The notes beneath the pieces were generated by a model. That model did no database searches. It had not been told where the DNA came from and was given only the letters and a program-made list of their open reading frames with translations. From the NCBI GenBank assembly GCA_024123955.1, contig CP099652.1, positions 62,001-126,000 on the forward strand: a stretch of DNA of 64,000 nt, read 5' to 3'. Positions 36,741 to 45,974 of the stretch are shown one piece after another. Position 1 is the stretch's first letter; each line of letters starts with the position of its first letter. Position numbers and translations under genes: made by a program. The DNA comes from Oxalobacteraceae bacterium OTU3CINTB1. Its GTDB lineage: Bacteria; Pseudomonadota; Gammaproteobacteria; Burkholderiales; Burkholderiaceae_D.

Positions 36741-37952
36741 TCAGTGCGCGTGCTCGGCGCTGCCCTTGCCCAGTTCCGCCTTGAGGACGAAACTGCCGGC
36801 GGCGGCGTACTGCGTGCCCGCCGTCAGGCCTTGCAGGATCTCGGTGGTCTTGCCGTCGCCGCGGCCCGTCACCACGGGTTGCGGCCGGAAGCCGCCGGCC
36901 ACCTTCACGAACACCACCGGCTTGTCCTCCAGGGTCTGGATCGCTTCGGTGTTGACGGTGACGGCGGCGGCGCCGCTCTGGCCGGACAGCACATCGACGT
37001 TGACGAACAGGCCCGGACGCCACGCGCGGTCGGGATTGGCCAGCGCCACCCGCGCCTTGGCGGTGCGGGTCTGCTCGCCGAGCAGTGAGCCGACGTAGGT
37101 GATCTTGCCGGTGGCCTGGGCGTCGAACGCGGAAGCCTTGACGGTCACCGTCTCGCCCACGCGCACCAGGTTCAGGTCCTTCGGCGGCACGGCGATTTCG
37201 GCCCACACGGTCGACAGGTCGGAGATGGTGAAGACGTTGGCGTCCTCCTTGACCGCCTCGCCCAGCGCCAGGTGCTTTTCCATGACGATGCCGTCGAACG
37301 GCGCGCGCAGCTCCAGTCGGTTCAGATCCGAGCCGGAGGCGGCCCCGGTGCCGAAGGCGCTCAACTTCTGGCGCGCGTTCTGCACCGCGATCTCCGCTTC
37401 GCTCATCGCCTGTTTGGCCTGCAGATAATCCTGCTCGGCCGAGATCTTGTCCTGCCACAGGCGGCGTTCGCGATCGAGCGTGGTGCTGGCCAGCGCCAGC
37501 CGCCGCTGCGCCGACAGCAGCTCGCTGCGCTGCTCGGACAAGCCGCTGCTGGCGACCACCGCCAGCACCTGCCCCTGTTTGACGATCTGGCCCAGGTCGG
37601 CCATCACGGCGGTGACCACGCCGGACAACTTGGGCACCACGTGCGCGGTGCGGTCCTCGTTGAAGCGGATCTCGCCGGGCAAGGTGATGGCGGTGCTGAT
37701 GTCGGCCGGCGCGGCGGCGGCGACGGTGATGCCGGCGGCCTTGACCTGCGCGTCGTCGAGCGCGATTTTTTCCGGCTTTTCTTGTGCGTCGTGGTCGTCC
37801 TTGCGCGGCGCCACCGCTTCCGCACCATGGTCATCGTGATTTTCGCGTGTATCTTCGCCGCGCTTCGGCATCAGCATCCATGCCGCCAGCAGCAGTCCGA
37901 TGACCACCATGACGGCTATCGTGATTTTCTGTTTCCTGGTCATGCTAGTCAT
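36741..37952 (-). CDS. czcB: CzcB-type efflux periplasmic adaptor
   Basis: 403 residues. An N-terminal anchor helix (KITIAVMVVIGLLLAAWML) is followed by a His/Asp-rich segment (HDDHG, KDDHD) that may bind metal. The lipoyl domain follows (ITLPGEIRFNEDRTAHVVPK), then a coiled-coil hairpin (about 130-200). LRAPFDGIVMEKHLALGEAV leads into the beta-barrel, and a CzcB-type C-terminal domain ends in another HAH. It starts two bases after the end of czcC, implying coupling. It bridges CzcA and CzcC. Confidence 0.92.
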   Translation of the reverse strand: MTSMTRKQKITIAVMVVIGLLLAAWMLMPKRGEDTRENHDDHGAEAVAPRKDDHDAQEKPEKIALDDAQVKAAGITVAAAAPADISTAITLPGEIRFNEDRTAHVVPKLSGVVTAVMADLGQIVKQGQVLAVVASSGLSEQRSELLSAQRRLALASTTLDRERRLWQDKISAEQDYLQAKQAMSEAEIAVQNARQKLSAFGTGAASGSDLNRLELRAPFDGIVMEKHLALGEAVKEDANVFTISDLSTVWAEIAVPPKDLNLVRVGETVTVKASAFDAQATGKITYVGSLLGEQTRTAKARVALANPDRAWRPGLFVNVDVLSGQSGAAAVTVNTEAIQTLEDKPVVFVKVAGGFRPQPVVTGRGDGKTTEILQGLTAGTQYAAAGSFVLKAELGKGSAEHAH

Positions 37953-37953
37953 C

Positions 37954-39201
37954 TTATTGTTCCTCTCCGAGGATGCGGCCGATGGCGGACTTGGCGCGAT
38001 GCGCCTCCGCCAGGGCGTTCAGGTATTGGGATTTCGCCTGCAGCAAGGTGCGCTGGGCGTCGAGCACGTCGAGAAAGCCGAATTTGCCGTAATCGAAGCC
38101 GGTGCTGGCCGCCTCGTACGCGCTTTGCGCACCGGGCACGATTTCGCTGCGCAGCGCCAGCGCCTGTTGGCGGGCGACGTCGAAATCCTCGCGCGCCTGC
38201 GCCAGTTCGGCGTCCAGCCGCAGCGCGGTGGAGCGCAACTCGTCGCGCGCCTTGTCGACGCGGCGCGCCGTCTCCAGCACATTGCCCTGGTTGCGGTCGA
38301 ACAAAGGCAGCGGCACGGAAATGCCGAACACCGCCTGCGACCGCCCCAGCTCCTCCGAGCGCTTGCTGCCGACGTTGAGCGTGACATCGGGCACGCGGCG
38401 GGTCAGCTCGACCTTGGCCAGCGCCTGGCGCTTGTCCAGTTCCGAGCGCGCCAGCGCCATGCCCGGCGCCTGCGCCAGCCGATGGTGCAGCAAGGCCTGG
38501 TCGGGCAGCGACGGCAACGTATCGAGATTATCGAGATCGCCGGCGGCCTTCTCGAAGCGCGGCGCCGGATTGCCCCACATCGCCGCCAGCCGCTTGCGCG
38601 CGATCGCCAGGGTGCTGCGCGCGCGCAGCAGATCCAGTTGCACGGTCGACGCGGCGACCCGCGCGCGCGTCTCCTCCACCGGCGACACCTTGCCGGCGAC
38701 AACGCGCCGGCCGGTGGCGGCTGCCGCGCGCTGCGCCAGCTCGGACGCCTCCTGCGCCAGCCGCAGTTGCTCCTGCGCGGCCAGCACGGCGAACCAGCCG
38801 TCGATGACATCGGCGCGGAGTTCGGCCTGCCGCGCGCCCAGCTGCGCCGAGGCGCTATCGCGTTCGCGCTGCGCGGCCTGCATGCGCGCCTGCCGTTTGC
38901 CGCCCAGCTCCAGCGGCTGACTCAATAGAAAGGTGGTTTCACGGGTATCGTGACGGGTGTCCACCCGTTCGACCGACAGCGAGGGATTGGGCAGCAAACC
39001 GGCCTGCTGGACCGCGCCGTCCACGGCCAGCAGCTCGTGGCGCGCGGCCGACAGGTCGGCATTGGCGCCGGCGGCCAGCGCCAGCGCCGTCTCCAGGGTC
39101 AGTGGGCCGGTCGGTTCGGACGCGGGCGCGGAGGCAAGACCACCGGCCAGCGCGAACGCCGGCCATGCCGCCATATAAAGCGACAAAACATACTTGAACA
39201 T
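37954..39201 (-). CDS. czcC: CzcC-type outer-membrane efflux channel
   Basis: A 415-residue TolC-like protein. A signal peptide (cleavage near AFALAGG) is followed by two outer-membrane-efflux repeats: LETALALAAGANADLSAARH with LPNPSLSVE, and LARSELDKRQALAKVEL with FGISVPLPLFDRNQGN. Long coiled-coil helices follow each. It forms the outer-membrane part of the CzcCBA pump. It lies 82 bases downstream of the CzcI-like gene. Confidence 0.9.
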   Translation of the reverse strand: MFKYVLSLYMAAWPAFALAGGLASAPASEPTGPLTLETALALAAGANADLSAARHELLAVDGAVQQAGLLPNPSLSVERVDTRHDTRETTFLLSQPLELGGKRQARMQAAQRERDSASAQLGARQAELRADVIDGWFAVLAAQEQLRLAQEASELAQRAAAATGRRVVAGKVSPVEETRARVAASTVQLDLLRARSTLAIARKRLAAMWGNPAPRFEKAAGDLDNLDTLPSLPDQALLHHRLAQAPGMALARSELDKRQALAKVELTRRVPDVTLNVGSKRSEELGRSQAVFGISVPLPLFDRNQGNVLETARRVDKARDELRSTALRLDAELAQAREDFDVARQQALALRSEIVPGAQSAYEAASTGFDYGKFGFLDVLDAQRTLLQAKSQYLNALAEAHRAKSAIGRILGEEQ

Positions 39202-39283
39202 CGAATTCTCCGAATAAATGGAAAAGAATTCGACGAGACGTCACCGTCTTCCGACAGAAAATGAGGAGGGGAGTCTCGTCGCG

Positions 39284-39628
39284 CTAGGCGACGAGCAGCC
39301 AATTGGGTCGCCGGGGCCCATCGGAGATGTGAGAATGATAATTCGCCAGCGGCGGCTCCGCATGCGATTGCGCCGCCGGCTGGACGGCGGCGCCGCTCTC
39401 TTCGAGCACCGAGGCCTGCACCGCGTGGTGGCAAACTTCGCAATCGTTATGGACTTTGACCGGCTTGCCGTGGTCCGTATCTTCGTCGGACTGGGCCTGG
39501 TGCTCATGGCCATGGTGGCCGAAGTGGCTCACCTTGGCCGGCTCGTGCTGGCAATAGACGGCCGCCATCGACCAGGCGTACTGGATCGGCAGTATGGTCA
39601 GCAGCAGGATGAGCAATAGCTTTTTCAC
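39284..39628 (-). CDS. czcI: CzcI-like His-rich periplasmic protein
   Basis: 114 residues. A signal peptide (MKKLLLILLLTILPIQYAWS) is followed by a metal-binding-looking His/Asp/Cys segment: CQHEPAKVSHFGHHGHEHQ and HNDCEVCHH. The C-terminal half is Pro/His-containing. CzcI proteins sit at the head of czc operons and modulate them in Cupriavidus, and position and composition fit. No czcD, czcR or czcS gene is visible nearby, so regulation must come from elsewhere. Confidence 0.75.
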   Translation of the reverse strand: MKKLLLILLLTILPIQYAWSMAAVYCQHEPAKVSHFGHHGHEHQAQSDEDTDHGKPVKVHNDCEVCHHAVQASVLEESGAAVQPAAQSHAEPPLANYHSHISDGPRRPNWLLVA

Positions 39629-39665
39629 CAGGCCATTGTAGCAGCCCGCCGCCGGCCGTGGCCCG

Positions 39666-41849
39666 TCAAGCCTTTTTTAGCAACTCAGGACGCAACGGCA
39701 TCTCGCGTATCCGCTGGCCGGTCGCCGCGAACACCGCGTTGGTCAGCGCCGCGCCCACGCCGGCGGTGCCCGGCTCGCCGATGCCTCCGGGCGCCTCGGT
39801 GCTCTGGACGATTTCCACTTCGATCAGCGGCGCCTCGCTCAGGCGCAGGATACGGTAGTCGTGGAAGTTACTCTGCTCGATGCGCCCGTCCTTGAAGGTG
39901 ATGGCGCCGAACAGCCCCGCCGTCAGGCCGTAGTTGATGCCGCTCTGGATCTGCGCCACCACGGTGTCCGGATTGACGACATGGCCGCAATCGACCACAC
40001 AGACCACGCGCTTGACCGCCACCTCGCCATCGTCGTTGACGCTGACGTCGACCACCTGCGCCAGATAAGTGCCCCAGGCCCGCATCAGCGCGATGCCACG
40101 GCCGGAGCGCGCCGGCAGCTTTGCTCCCCAGCCGGCGCGCTGCGCGGCCAGCTTCAGCACGCGTGCCGCGCGCGGCTGCTTGTCGAGCATCGCCAGGCGG
40201 TAGGCCAGCGGGTCCCGGCCGGTTTTTGCCGCCAGTTCGTCGATAAAACTCTCCAGCACCGCCATGTTGCGGGTCGGGCCGACCCCGCGCCAGAAGCCGC
40301 TCGGCACCGGGCCGTCCTCGCGCGTGTACTCGACGCGCATGTTCGGGATATCGTAGGAGAAGGTGTCCGAGCCCTCGACGTTGTCGGTGTCCAGGCCGTT
40401 TTGCAGGAACGACGGCGCGAACGTGGCCAGGTTGGACGGCCCGGCGATCTTGTGCGAGAACGCCACCGGCATGCCCTTGGCGTCGAGCGAGGCGGAGATC
40501 GAATGCGCGTACAGGCCGCGCACCAGATCGTGCTGGATATCCTCCTCGCGGCTCCACACCACCTTCAGCGGCGCCTTGACCTGTTTCGCCAGCGCGGCCG
40601 CCTGCACCACGTAGTCGGTGTACAGGCGGCGTCCGAAGCCGCCGCCAATCAGGTGGTTGTGCAGCGTGACCTTCTCCGGCGCCAGCCCGAGAATCTTGGC
40701 GGCGTCGTCGCGCGCGCGGGCCGGCACCTGCGAGCCGACCCAGATCTCGGCGCTGCCGGCCTTGGCGTCGTAATGGACGGTGCAGTTCATCGGCTCCATC
40801 GTCGCGTGGGCCAGCATCGGATTGACGTACACCGCCTCGACGCGCTTGGTGTCGGCGGCGAGGGCCTTGAGCGCGTCGCCGTCGTTGCGCGCCACCTTGC
40901 CGGGCTTTTTCAGCGCATCGAGCATGATGGTGCGGACATCATCGGTCGACAGCTTCGCGTACTTGCCTTCGTCCCAGGTGACGTCCAGCGCCGCCAGTCC
41001 CTGCTTGGCATACCAATAATTATCGGCCACCACGGCCACCGCGTTCTCAAGCTTCACGACATTGCGCACGCCGCGCAGCTTGCGCGCCCTGGCGTCCTTG
41101 ACGGATTTGAGCTTGCCGCCGACGACCGGGCTGGCCGCCACCACCGCCACCTTCATGCCCGGCACCACGGTATCGATGCCGAACAACGCGGTGCCGTCGG
41201 TTTTGCCCTTGGCGTCGAGGCGCTTGAGCGGTTTGCCGATCAATGTGAAGTCTTTCGGATCTTTCAGCGCGATTTTCTCCGGCACGGGCAGCCTGGCGGC
41301 TGCCTGCACCAGTTGACCGTACTTGACGCGGCGGCCGCTGGCCGCGTGCACCACCTCACCGTGTTCGGCGCGGCAGCTTTCCGGCGCCACCTTCCACTGG
41401 TCGGCGGCGGCCTGGATCAGCACCATGCGGGCGGCCGCGCCGGTCTGGCGCATCGGCTCCCACATCAGGCGGATGGAGGTCGAGCCGCCGGTGAACTGGT
41501 CGCCGAACGGCGCGCCGTAGACCTTCGCATTGGGCGGCGCGTGGCGCAGCGCGATCTTATCCATATCGACTTCCAGCTCCTCGGCGATCAGCATCGGGAT
41601 GGAGGTATAGGTACCCTGCCCCATCTCCACCTTGGGCATGGTGAGGGTGATGGTGTCGTCGGCGCCGATGGCGATAAAAGCGTTCAGGTCGGACGCGGCG
41701 GCAGCGGTAGCGGCGGCGTTAGCGGCGGCGGAGGCCTCGCCCGGCAAGCTCCAAAAGCCGACCATCAAGCCACCGCCGGCGGCCGCTGCGATCTTCAGGA
41801 AGCCACGGCGCGATTGCTCGATGGACCCGGGGTTAAAGGGAGCGTTCAT
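39666..41849 (-). CDS. Molybdopterin-binding subunit of an IorB-type xanthine dehydrogenase-family oxidoreductase
   Basis: 727 residues. A twin-arginine signal (SRRGFLKIAAAAGGGLMVGF) sends the folded enzyme to the periplasm. The aldehyde-oxidase-like domains follow, including ITLTMPKVEMGQGTYTSIPM, GAPFGDQFTGGSTSIRL, LIGGGFGRRLYTDYV and GGIGEPGTAGVGAALTNAVF near the Mo active site (GEPG Glu). The closest named type is isoquinoline 1-oxidoreductase beta subunit, but the substrate may be another aldehyde or N-heterocycle. The partner [2Fe-2S] subunit is one base upstream. Confidence 0.88.
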   Translation of the reverse strand: MNAPFNPGSIEQSRRGFLKIAAAAGGGLMVGFWSLPGEASAAANAAATAAAASDLNAFIAIGADDTITLTMPKVEMGQGTYTSIPMLIAEELEVDMDKIALRHAPPNAKVYGAPFGDQFTGGSTSIRLMWEPMRQTGAAARMVLIQAAADQWKVAPESCRAEHGEVVHAASGRRVKYGQLVQAAARLPVPEKIALKDPKDFTLIGKPLKRLDAKGKTDGTALFGIDTVVPGMKVAVVAASPVVGGKLKSVKDARARKLRGVRNVVKLENAVAVVADNYWYAKQGLAALDVTWDEGKYAKLSTDDVRTIMLDALKKPGKVARNDGDALKALAADTKRVEAVYVNPMLAHATMEPMNCTVHYDAKAGSAEIWVGSQVPARARDDAAKILGLAPEKVTLHNHLIGGGFGRRLYTDYVVQAAALAKQVKAPLKVVWSREEDIQHDLVRGLYAHSISASLDAKGMPVAFSHKIAGPSNLATFAPSFLQNGLDTDNVEGSDTFSYDIPNMRVEYTREDGPVPSGFWRGVGPTRNMAVLESFIDELAAKTGRDPLAYRLAMLDKQPRAARVLKLAAQRAGWGAKLPARSGRGIALMRAWGTYLAQVVDVSVNDDGEVAVKRVVCVVDCGHVVNPDTVVAQIQSGINYGLTAGLFGAITFKDGRIEQSNFHDYRILRLSEAPLIEVEIVQSTEAPGGIGEPGTAGVGAALTNAVFAATGQRIREMPLRPELLKKA

Positions 41850-41850
41850 C

Positions 41851-42321
41851 TCAGGCCCCCTTCAGCAGTGGCGACTTGGCGGCATCCTTGATCGCCGCGC
41901 GGATGCGGGTATAGGTGCCGCAGCGGCAGATATTACCGGACATGGCATCGTCGATATCGGCGTCGGTGGGCTGCTGGTTCTTGGCCAGCAGCGCGGCGGC
42001 GGACATGATCTGTCCCGATTGACAGTAACCGCACTGCACCACCTCGGCGGCGATCCACGCCTGCTGCGCCGCCTTGCCGGCCGGCGTCGCGGCCACGCCC
42101 TCGATGGTGGTGATCTTCTTGCCGGCGACCGCCGACACGGGCAGCACGCAAGAGCGCGTGGCCTCGCCGTCGACATGCACGGTACAGGCGCCGCACAGCG
42201 CCATGCCGCAGCCGAATTTGGTGCCCATCATATGCGCCTCGTCGCGCAGCACCCACAACAGCGGCATATCGCCGGCGACATCGAACTCCCGGCTCTTGCC
42301 ATTGATTTCCAACTTGATCAT
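41851..42321 (-). CDS. [2Fe-2S] subunit of the IorA-type molybdenum hydroxylase
   Basis: A 156-residue two-cluster protein. The plant-type ferredoxin cluster uses Cys in [18 protein letters not shown] plus a later Cys (TRSC). The second cluster uses CGYCQSGQ and [12 protein letters not shown]. This is the standard small subunit passing electrons from the Mo centre. Electron acceptors for IorAB types are usually cytochromes, and none is encoded here. It is co-transcribed with the large subunit (one base apart). Confidence 0.92.
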   Translation of the reverse strand: MIKLEINGKSREFDVAGDMPLLWVLRDEAHMMGTKFGCGMALCGACTVHVDGEATRSCVLPVSAVAGKKITTIEGVAATPAGKAAQQAWIAAEVVQCGYCQSGQIMSAAALLAKNQQPTDADIDDAMSGNICRCGTYTRIRAAIKDAAKSPLLKGA

Positions 42322-42423
42322 GTGCGGCTCCTAAACGGACAAAGGATAAAGCCACACTATAGACAGATATGTCCTCCCAACAATACTACCCAAAGGTGAT
42401 ACATCAAAAAGTTGCACCCCAGC

Positions 42424-42524
42424 CCCCGGGGTCAGTGCCGACATTCGGACATTTCGGAACTTTTTCCCCGCCTGGAAGTTCCCAATTATCGTCTTTTGTC
42501 CGAATGTCGGCACTGACCCCGGGG
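42424..42524. repeat. 28-bp perfect inverted repeat, REP/REPIN-like element
   Basis: The left arm 42424-42451 and right arm 42497-42524 are exact reverse complements over 28 bases (CCCCGGGGTCAGTGCC... against ...GGCACTGACCCCGGGG). They are separated by 45 bases that contain a nested 7-bp pair, GGAACTT (42456-42462) with AAGTTCC (42476-42482). It lies between the divergent IorA-type and PAP2 genes, so it is not a simple terminator. The form fits a short non-autonomous repeat mobilised by a REP-associated tyrosine transposase (inference). No transposase is in the window. Confidence 0.75.
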
Positions 42525-42624
42525 TTTATTTGGGTTGGAAGCGGTTCCAGGCGAGACTGGTAACAGCCATGTCATATGACGTCATTACTCTATGGCCTTT
42601 TTACTTCTGACATTGGACTCCCAC

Positions 42625-44562
42625 ATGCATCTCGTTCCGTCGCGCCCCCTCATCCTCGCCATCAGCATCGCCGTCGCCCTGAGCGCCTGCGGCGGTTCCA
42701 GCAATGACGATCAGGTCGTGTCCGCTCCGGCGGCGCCGGCCGACCAGGGCGCGGCCGACGTGGCCCCGGTGCCGACTGTCACCGCCTTCGTCGATACCGC
42801 CTTCAGCAACCAGCGCGGCGACGCCCGCTATGCGACCCTCGACACCAACGCCGGCGTGCGCGTGCTGGCCGGGATGCTGCAGATCTGGAAGCCGCTGACC
42901 GAAATCGTCGACGCCGGCCAGACCGCGCCGGCCGTGGGCACCTTCCCGGCCGTGACGGCGTCGGCCTGGACCGGCGTGCCGAACGACGGCACCAACGGCG
43001 GCGCCATCCTCAACCAGGCCGTCCACAACGCCAATATCGACTATGTCGTCAAAGCCACCGCCAACCGCACGCCGGAGCAGGCGCTGGCCGCCTATCTGGA
43101 CGACCGCCGCAACAAGGGCTACAGCGTCAGCGACGGCATGGGCCCGCTGACCAACGCCTGGCGCACCGCCGCCCAACAGACCACCACCATCACCGCCATC
43201 GCGCCCGACGCCACCACCGTGCTGTACAACGACGGCGGCAACAACAACGGCGTCGGCGGCAGCGCCAACCCGACCTTCGGCGCGGTGGTCGACCTGGTCA
43301 ACATGGTCGGCGCCAACGGTTCGACCGAGCCGGCCAAGCGCTTCTATAAATACGCCCGCCCTTACCGCTGGAGCAGCGCGGTGCAGGTGCTGCCGGCGCT
43401 GATCCCGGCCAAGAGCCCGACCCCGACCACCGACGGCGGCTTCACCAGCGGCCACTCGGCCGAATCGGTGCGCAACGCGCTGGCAATGGCCTACGCGGTG
43501 CCGGAGCGCTATCAGGAAATCATCAGCCGCGGCCTGGAACTGGGCGAGTCGCGCATCCTGGCCGGCATGCATTCGCCGCTGGACGTGCTGAGCGGCCGTA
43601 TCCACGCACAGGCGGTGGTCGCCGCCGCCATGGTCGACCCGGCCAACGCGGCCAAGAAGACGGCCGGCTACGCCCAGGCCCACAGCGCCCTGATGGCCGC
43701 GACCTCGACCACGCCGACCACGTTCACCGCGTTCGCGCAATCAGGCAGCGACCGCTTCTCGGACTACGCCACCAACAAAGCCAACTACCTGCGCCGCATG
43801 ACCTACGGCTTCGCGCCGATCGCGCCGACCAACGCGCCGGCCTCGGTGCCGAAGGGCGCCGAAGTGCTGCTGGAAACCCGATTGCCCTACCTGAGCGACG
43901 CCCAGCGCCGCGTGGTGCTGAAAACCACGGCCGTCGCTTCCGGCTATCCGGTCATGGACGATCCTGAAGGCTGGGGCCGACTGAACCTGTTCTCGGCGGC
44001 CGACGGCTACGGCGCCTTCACCGGCAACGTCGTGCTGGTCATGGACGCGTCCAGGGGCGGCTTCAACGCGGCCGACCGCTGGCGCAACGACATCGGCGGC
44101 ACCGGCAAGCTGGTCAAGCAAGGCAGCGGCGCGCTGAAGCTGGCCGGCAACAACACCTGGACCGGCGGCACCGAGCTGACCGCCGGCGCGCTCGAAGGCG
44201 TGTCGCCGACGGCGTTCGGCAACGGCGACGTCTATGTCAGCGGCGGCACGCTGGTCGCCAATGCTCCGGCCGGCTTGAAACTGGCCCGCGCGTACACGCA
44301 ACTGGCCGGCGCCACCACGCTGGAACTGAACGCGCTGGGCGGCGCCAAGGGCACCATGACGGTGGCCGGCACCGCCACCATCGTTGGCGGCACCTTGCGC
44401 GTCAAGTTCCCGGGCAGCTACAAGCCGAAGGCGGGCGAGAGCATCATCGTGCTGAGCGCGGGGAACCTGAAGGGCCGCTTCACCAGCATCGCGGTGGAAG
44501 GCTTCGCCAAGGTCGATCCGGTCTACAGCACCACGACGCTGACGTTGACGGTAGCTAACTAA
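42625..44562 (+). CDS. PAP2-family phosphatase lipoprotein with autotransporter-associated repeat domain
   Basis: 645 residues from the ATG at 42625. A lipobox (ISIAVALSAC) predicts lipidation. A class A acid phosphatase/vanadium-haloperoxidase-like domain follows. Its phosphate-site residues are K238...ARP, SGHS (His277) and SRILAGMHSPLD with His316. The C-terminal 190 residues resemble passenger-associated transport repeats (GTGKLVKQGSGALKLAGN, WTGGTELTAGALEG), with no beta-barrel after them. The first possible ATG at 42592 would spoil the signal peptide. It is likely a periplasmic or surface phosphatase of unknown substrate, with a beta-helical extension. A strong terminator follows. Confidence 0.83.
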   Translation: MHLVPSRPLILAISIAVALSACGGSSNDDQVVSAPAAPADQGAADVAPVPTVTAFVDTAFSNQRGDARYATLDTNAGVRVLAGMLQIWKPLTEIVDAGQTAPAVGTFPAVTASAWTGVPNDGTNGGAILNQAVHNANIDYVVKATANRTPEQALAAYLDDRRNKGYSVSDGMGPLTNAWRTAAQQTTTITAIAPDATTVLYNDGGNNNGVGGSANPTFGAVVDLVNMVGANGSTEPAKRFYKYARPYRWSSAVQVLPALIPAKSPTPTTDGGFTSGHSAESVRNALAMAYAVPERYQEIISRGLELGESRILAGMHSPLDVLSGRIHAQAVVAAAMVDPANAAKKTAGYAQAHSALMAATSTTPTTFTAFAQSGSDRFSDYATNKANYLRRMTYGFAPIAPTNAPASVPKGAEVLLETRLPYLSDAQRRVVLKTTAVASGYPVMDDPEGWGRLNLFSAADGYGAFTGNVVLVMDASRGGFNAADRWRNDIGGTGKLVKQGSGALKLAGNNTWTGGTELTAGALEGVSPTAFGNGDVYVSGGTLVANAPAGLKLARAYTQLAGATTLELNALGGAKGTMTVAGTATIVGGTLRVKFPGSYKPKAGESIIVLSAGNLKGRFTSIAVEGFAKVDPVYSTTTLTLTVAN

Positions 44563-44565
44563 AAA

Positions 44566-44602
44566 AAAGCCCCGGACGGCTGAGCGAGCCGTCCGGGGCT
44601 TT
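44566..44602. terminator. Bidirectional rho-independent terminator
   Basis: A 16-bp perfect stem (44566-44581 with 44587-44602), a five-base GAGCG loop, an A-run before it and T-rich bases after it. It sits between the convergent PAP2 and PEP-CTERM genes and serves both. Confidence 0.93.
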
Positions 44603-44618
44603 CTTATCGATGCGGACC

Positions 44619-45224
44619 TTAGCCGCGCAACGTCCGGCGACGCTGCCATCCGAGCAGCGCCAGACCGGCGCCGAACATGCCCCAGGTCGACGGTTCAGGC
44701 ACGGGCGATACCGTCAGCACCATGTTGTCGAGATTCAGGATCAAGTTGGGACTGTCCGGCAAGATGGAGAAGCTGGCGATGGCTTCGGTGGTCGTCACAG
44801 ACAACAGCCCCAGCGCGCCATTCGTCGATGGCAGGGTGTTCACGGCCAATACGTTGCCAGAAGCGCCATAGGCGGTCAACGTGGCCTTCCAATAGGATTT
44901 GCTTTCAATGCTGATGCCGTATACGGGAATGCTGAACGTCCCGATTGGGCTGGTCGACGACAGAAAATGATTCTTCTCATCACCATTGAAAAATGACCAT
45001 TGCATGATCGATCCCTGGGTGAACGTGAGGCCGGCCGGCGCCAGTTGATCGCGTATCTGGGTGACAAAGGTGGACTCCATTGCCACATCGTCGGCCGTGC
45101 CGAACTTTCCATCGGCCCCCGGCATGGTCTCGAAGTCGATGTTGATGGTGGCGGCGGACGCGGTGGCGGCAGCCAGGATCGCCGAAGCGAAAGCCAGTTT
45201 GATGCATGAGCTGATCGATGACAT
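44619..45224 (-). CDS. PEP-CTERM sorting-domain protein
   Basis: 201 residues. A Sec signal peptide (LAFASAILAAATASA) leads to a beta-rich body of unknown function with DFETMPGADGKFGTADD. The C-terminus is a full PEP-CTERM tripartite signal: VPEPSTW, a hydrophobic helix (GMFGAGLALLGW) and a basic end (QRRRTLRG). Such proteins are processed by an exosortase and tend to be linked to exopolysaccharide-producing bacteria. No exosortase gene is in the window. Confidence 0.88.
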   Translation of the reverse strand: MSSISSCIKLAFASAILAAATASAATINIDFETMPGADGKFGTADDVAMESTFVTQIRDQLAPAGLTFTQGSIMQWSFFNGDEKNHFLSSTSPIGTFSIPVYGISIESKSYWKATLTAYGASGNVLAVNTLPSTNGALGLLSVTTTEAIASFSILPDSPNLILNLDNMVLTVSPVPEPSTWGMFGAGLALLGWQRRRTLRG

Positions 45225-45363
45225 ATCGTTTCCAAAAATAAAGTTGCACTAATGTTACGATTGGCGTTCACCTTTGTCCAGTAAAAGCTGCTTGGATTGC
45301 CACAGTTCATCGTCTTGAATCTACAATCGCAGTTCCACTGTTATTGAATGGCGCGGATCCCCG

Positions 45364-45918
45364 ATGAACGACAACGACCCGACATCGCACCCCCAGGGCG
45401 ATTTTTTCAACGCCGACCGCTTTCACAACGACCTGCAGAATTTCTCCAAGCAGATCGCCGGCTGCGACAAACTGGTGCGCATGGCGAATATCAGCCTGAA
45501 CCAGATCGACGCGCGCATTGCCGAGGCCGCCAAGATCGAGGCCAAGGCCGCCGCCATCGTCGACGCCACCGCCAGGGAGGCGGGACGGGTGGCGGCCGAA
45601 TCGGCCAGCATCGCCGTGGCCGACATGATGGGCAAGATGGCGGCGGTGACCAAGGAGGCCGAACAGGTGGTCCAGGCGATCAACCGCAGCCGTGGACAGA
45701 CCGGCTTGTGGATCGCGTTTTACATCGCCTGCACCTTGGTGATGTGTCTGCTCACGGCGTGGATTACGCAACGCGTCGCCAAGTCATCGGCCATCACCCC
45801 TGAAATCACCGAATCCATCGCGCTGGGCGACAAGCACGAAGCCCTGATGCGCAAGGCGACCGACAAGGAGCGCAAACTGATCAACGAGATCATCGCCCGC
45901 AAACCGAAATCCAAATAG
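45364..45918 (+). CDS. Hypothetical coiled-coil protein with one membrane helix
   Basis: 184 residues, not recognised. Residues about 45-110 are Ala/Glu/Lys-rich and likely helical coiled coil (IDARIAEAAKIEAKAAAIVD). One transmembrane helix lies at about 118-138 (LWIAFYIACTLVMCLLTAWI). A charged helical tail ends in basic residues. The layout, soluble coil then one helix then a short tail, suggests a membrane-tethered structural or accessory protein. The next small gene has a similar layout. Confidence 0.6.
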   Translation: MNDNDPTSHPQGDFFNADRFHNDLQNFSKQIAGCDKLVRMANISLNQIDARIAEAAKIEAKAAAIVDATAREAGRVAAESASIAVADMMGKMAAVTKEAEQVVQAINRSRGQTGLWIAFYIACTLVMCLLTAWITQRVAKSSAITPEITESIALGDKHEALMRKATDKERKLINEIIARKPKSK

Positions 45919-45974
45919 CGTTAGATACCGGTGGGATATTTGACCGGACTGGCGCTGCTGCCTATGATGGGAGT

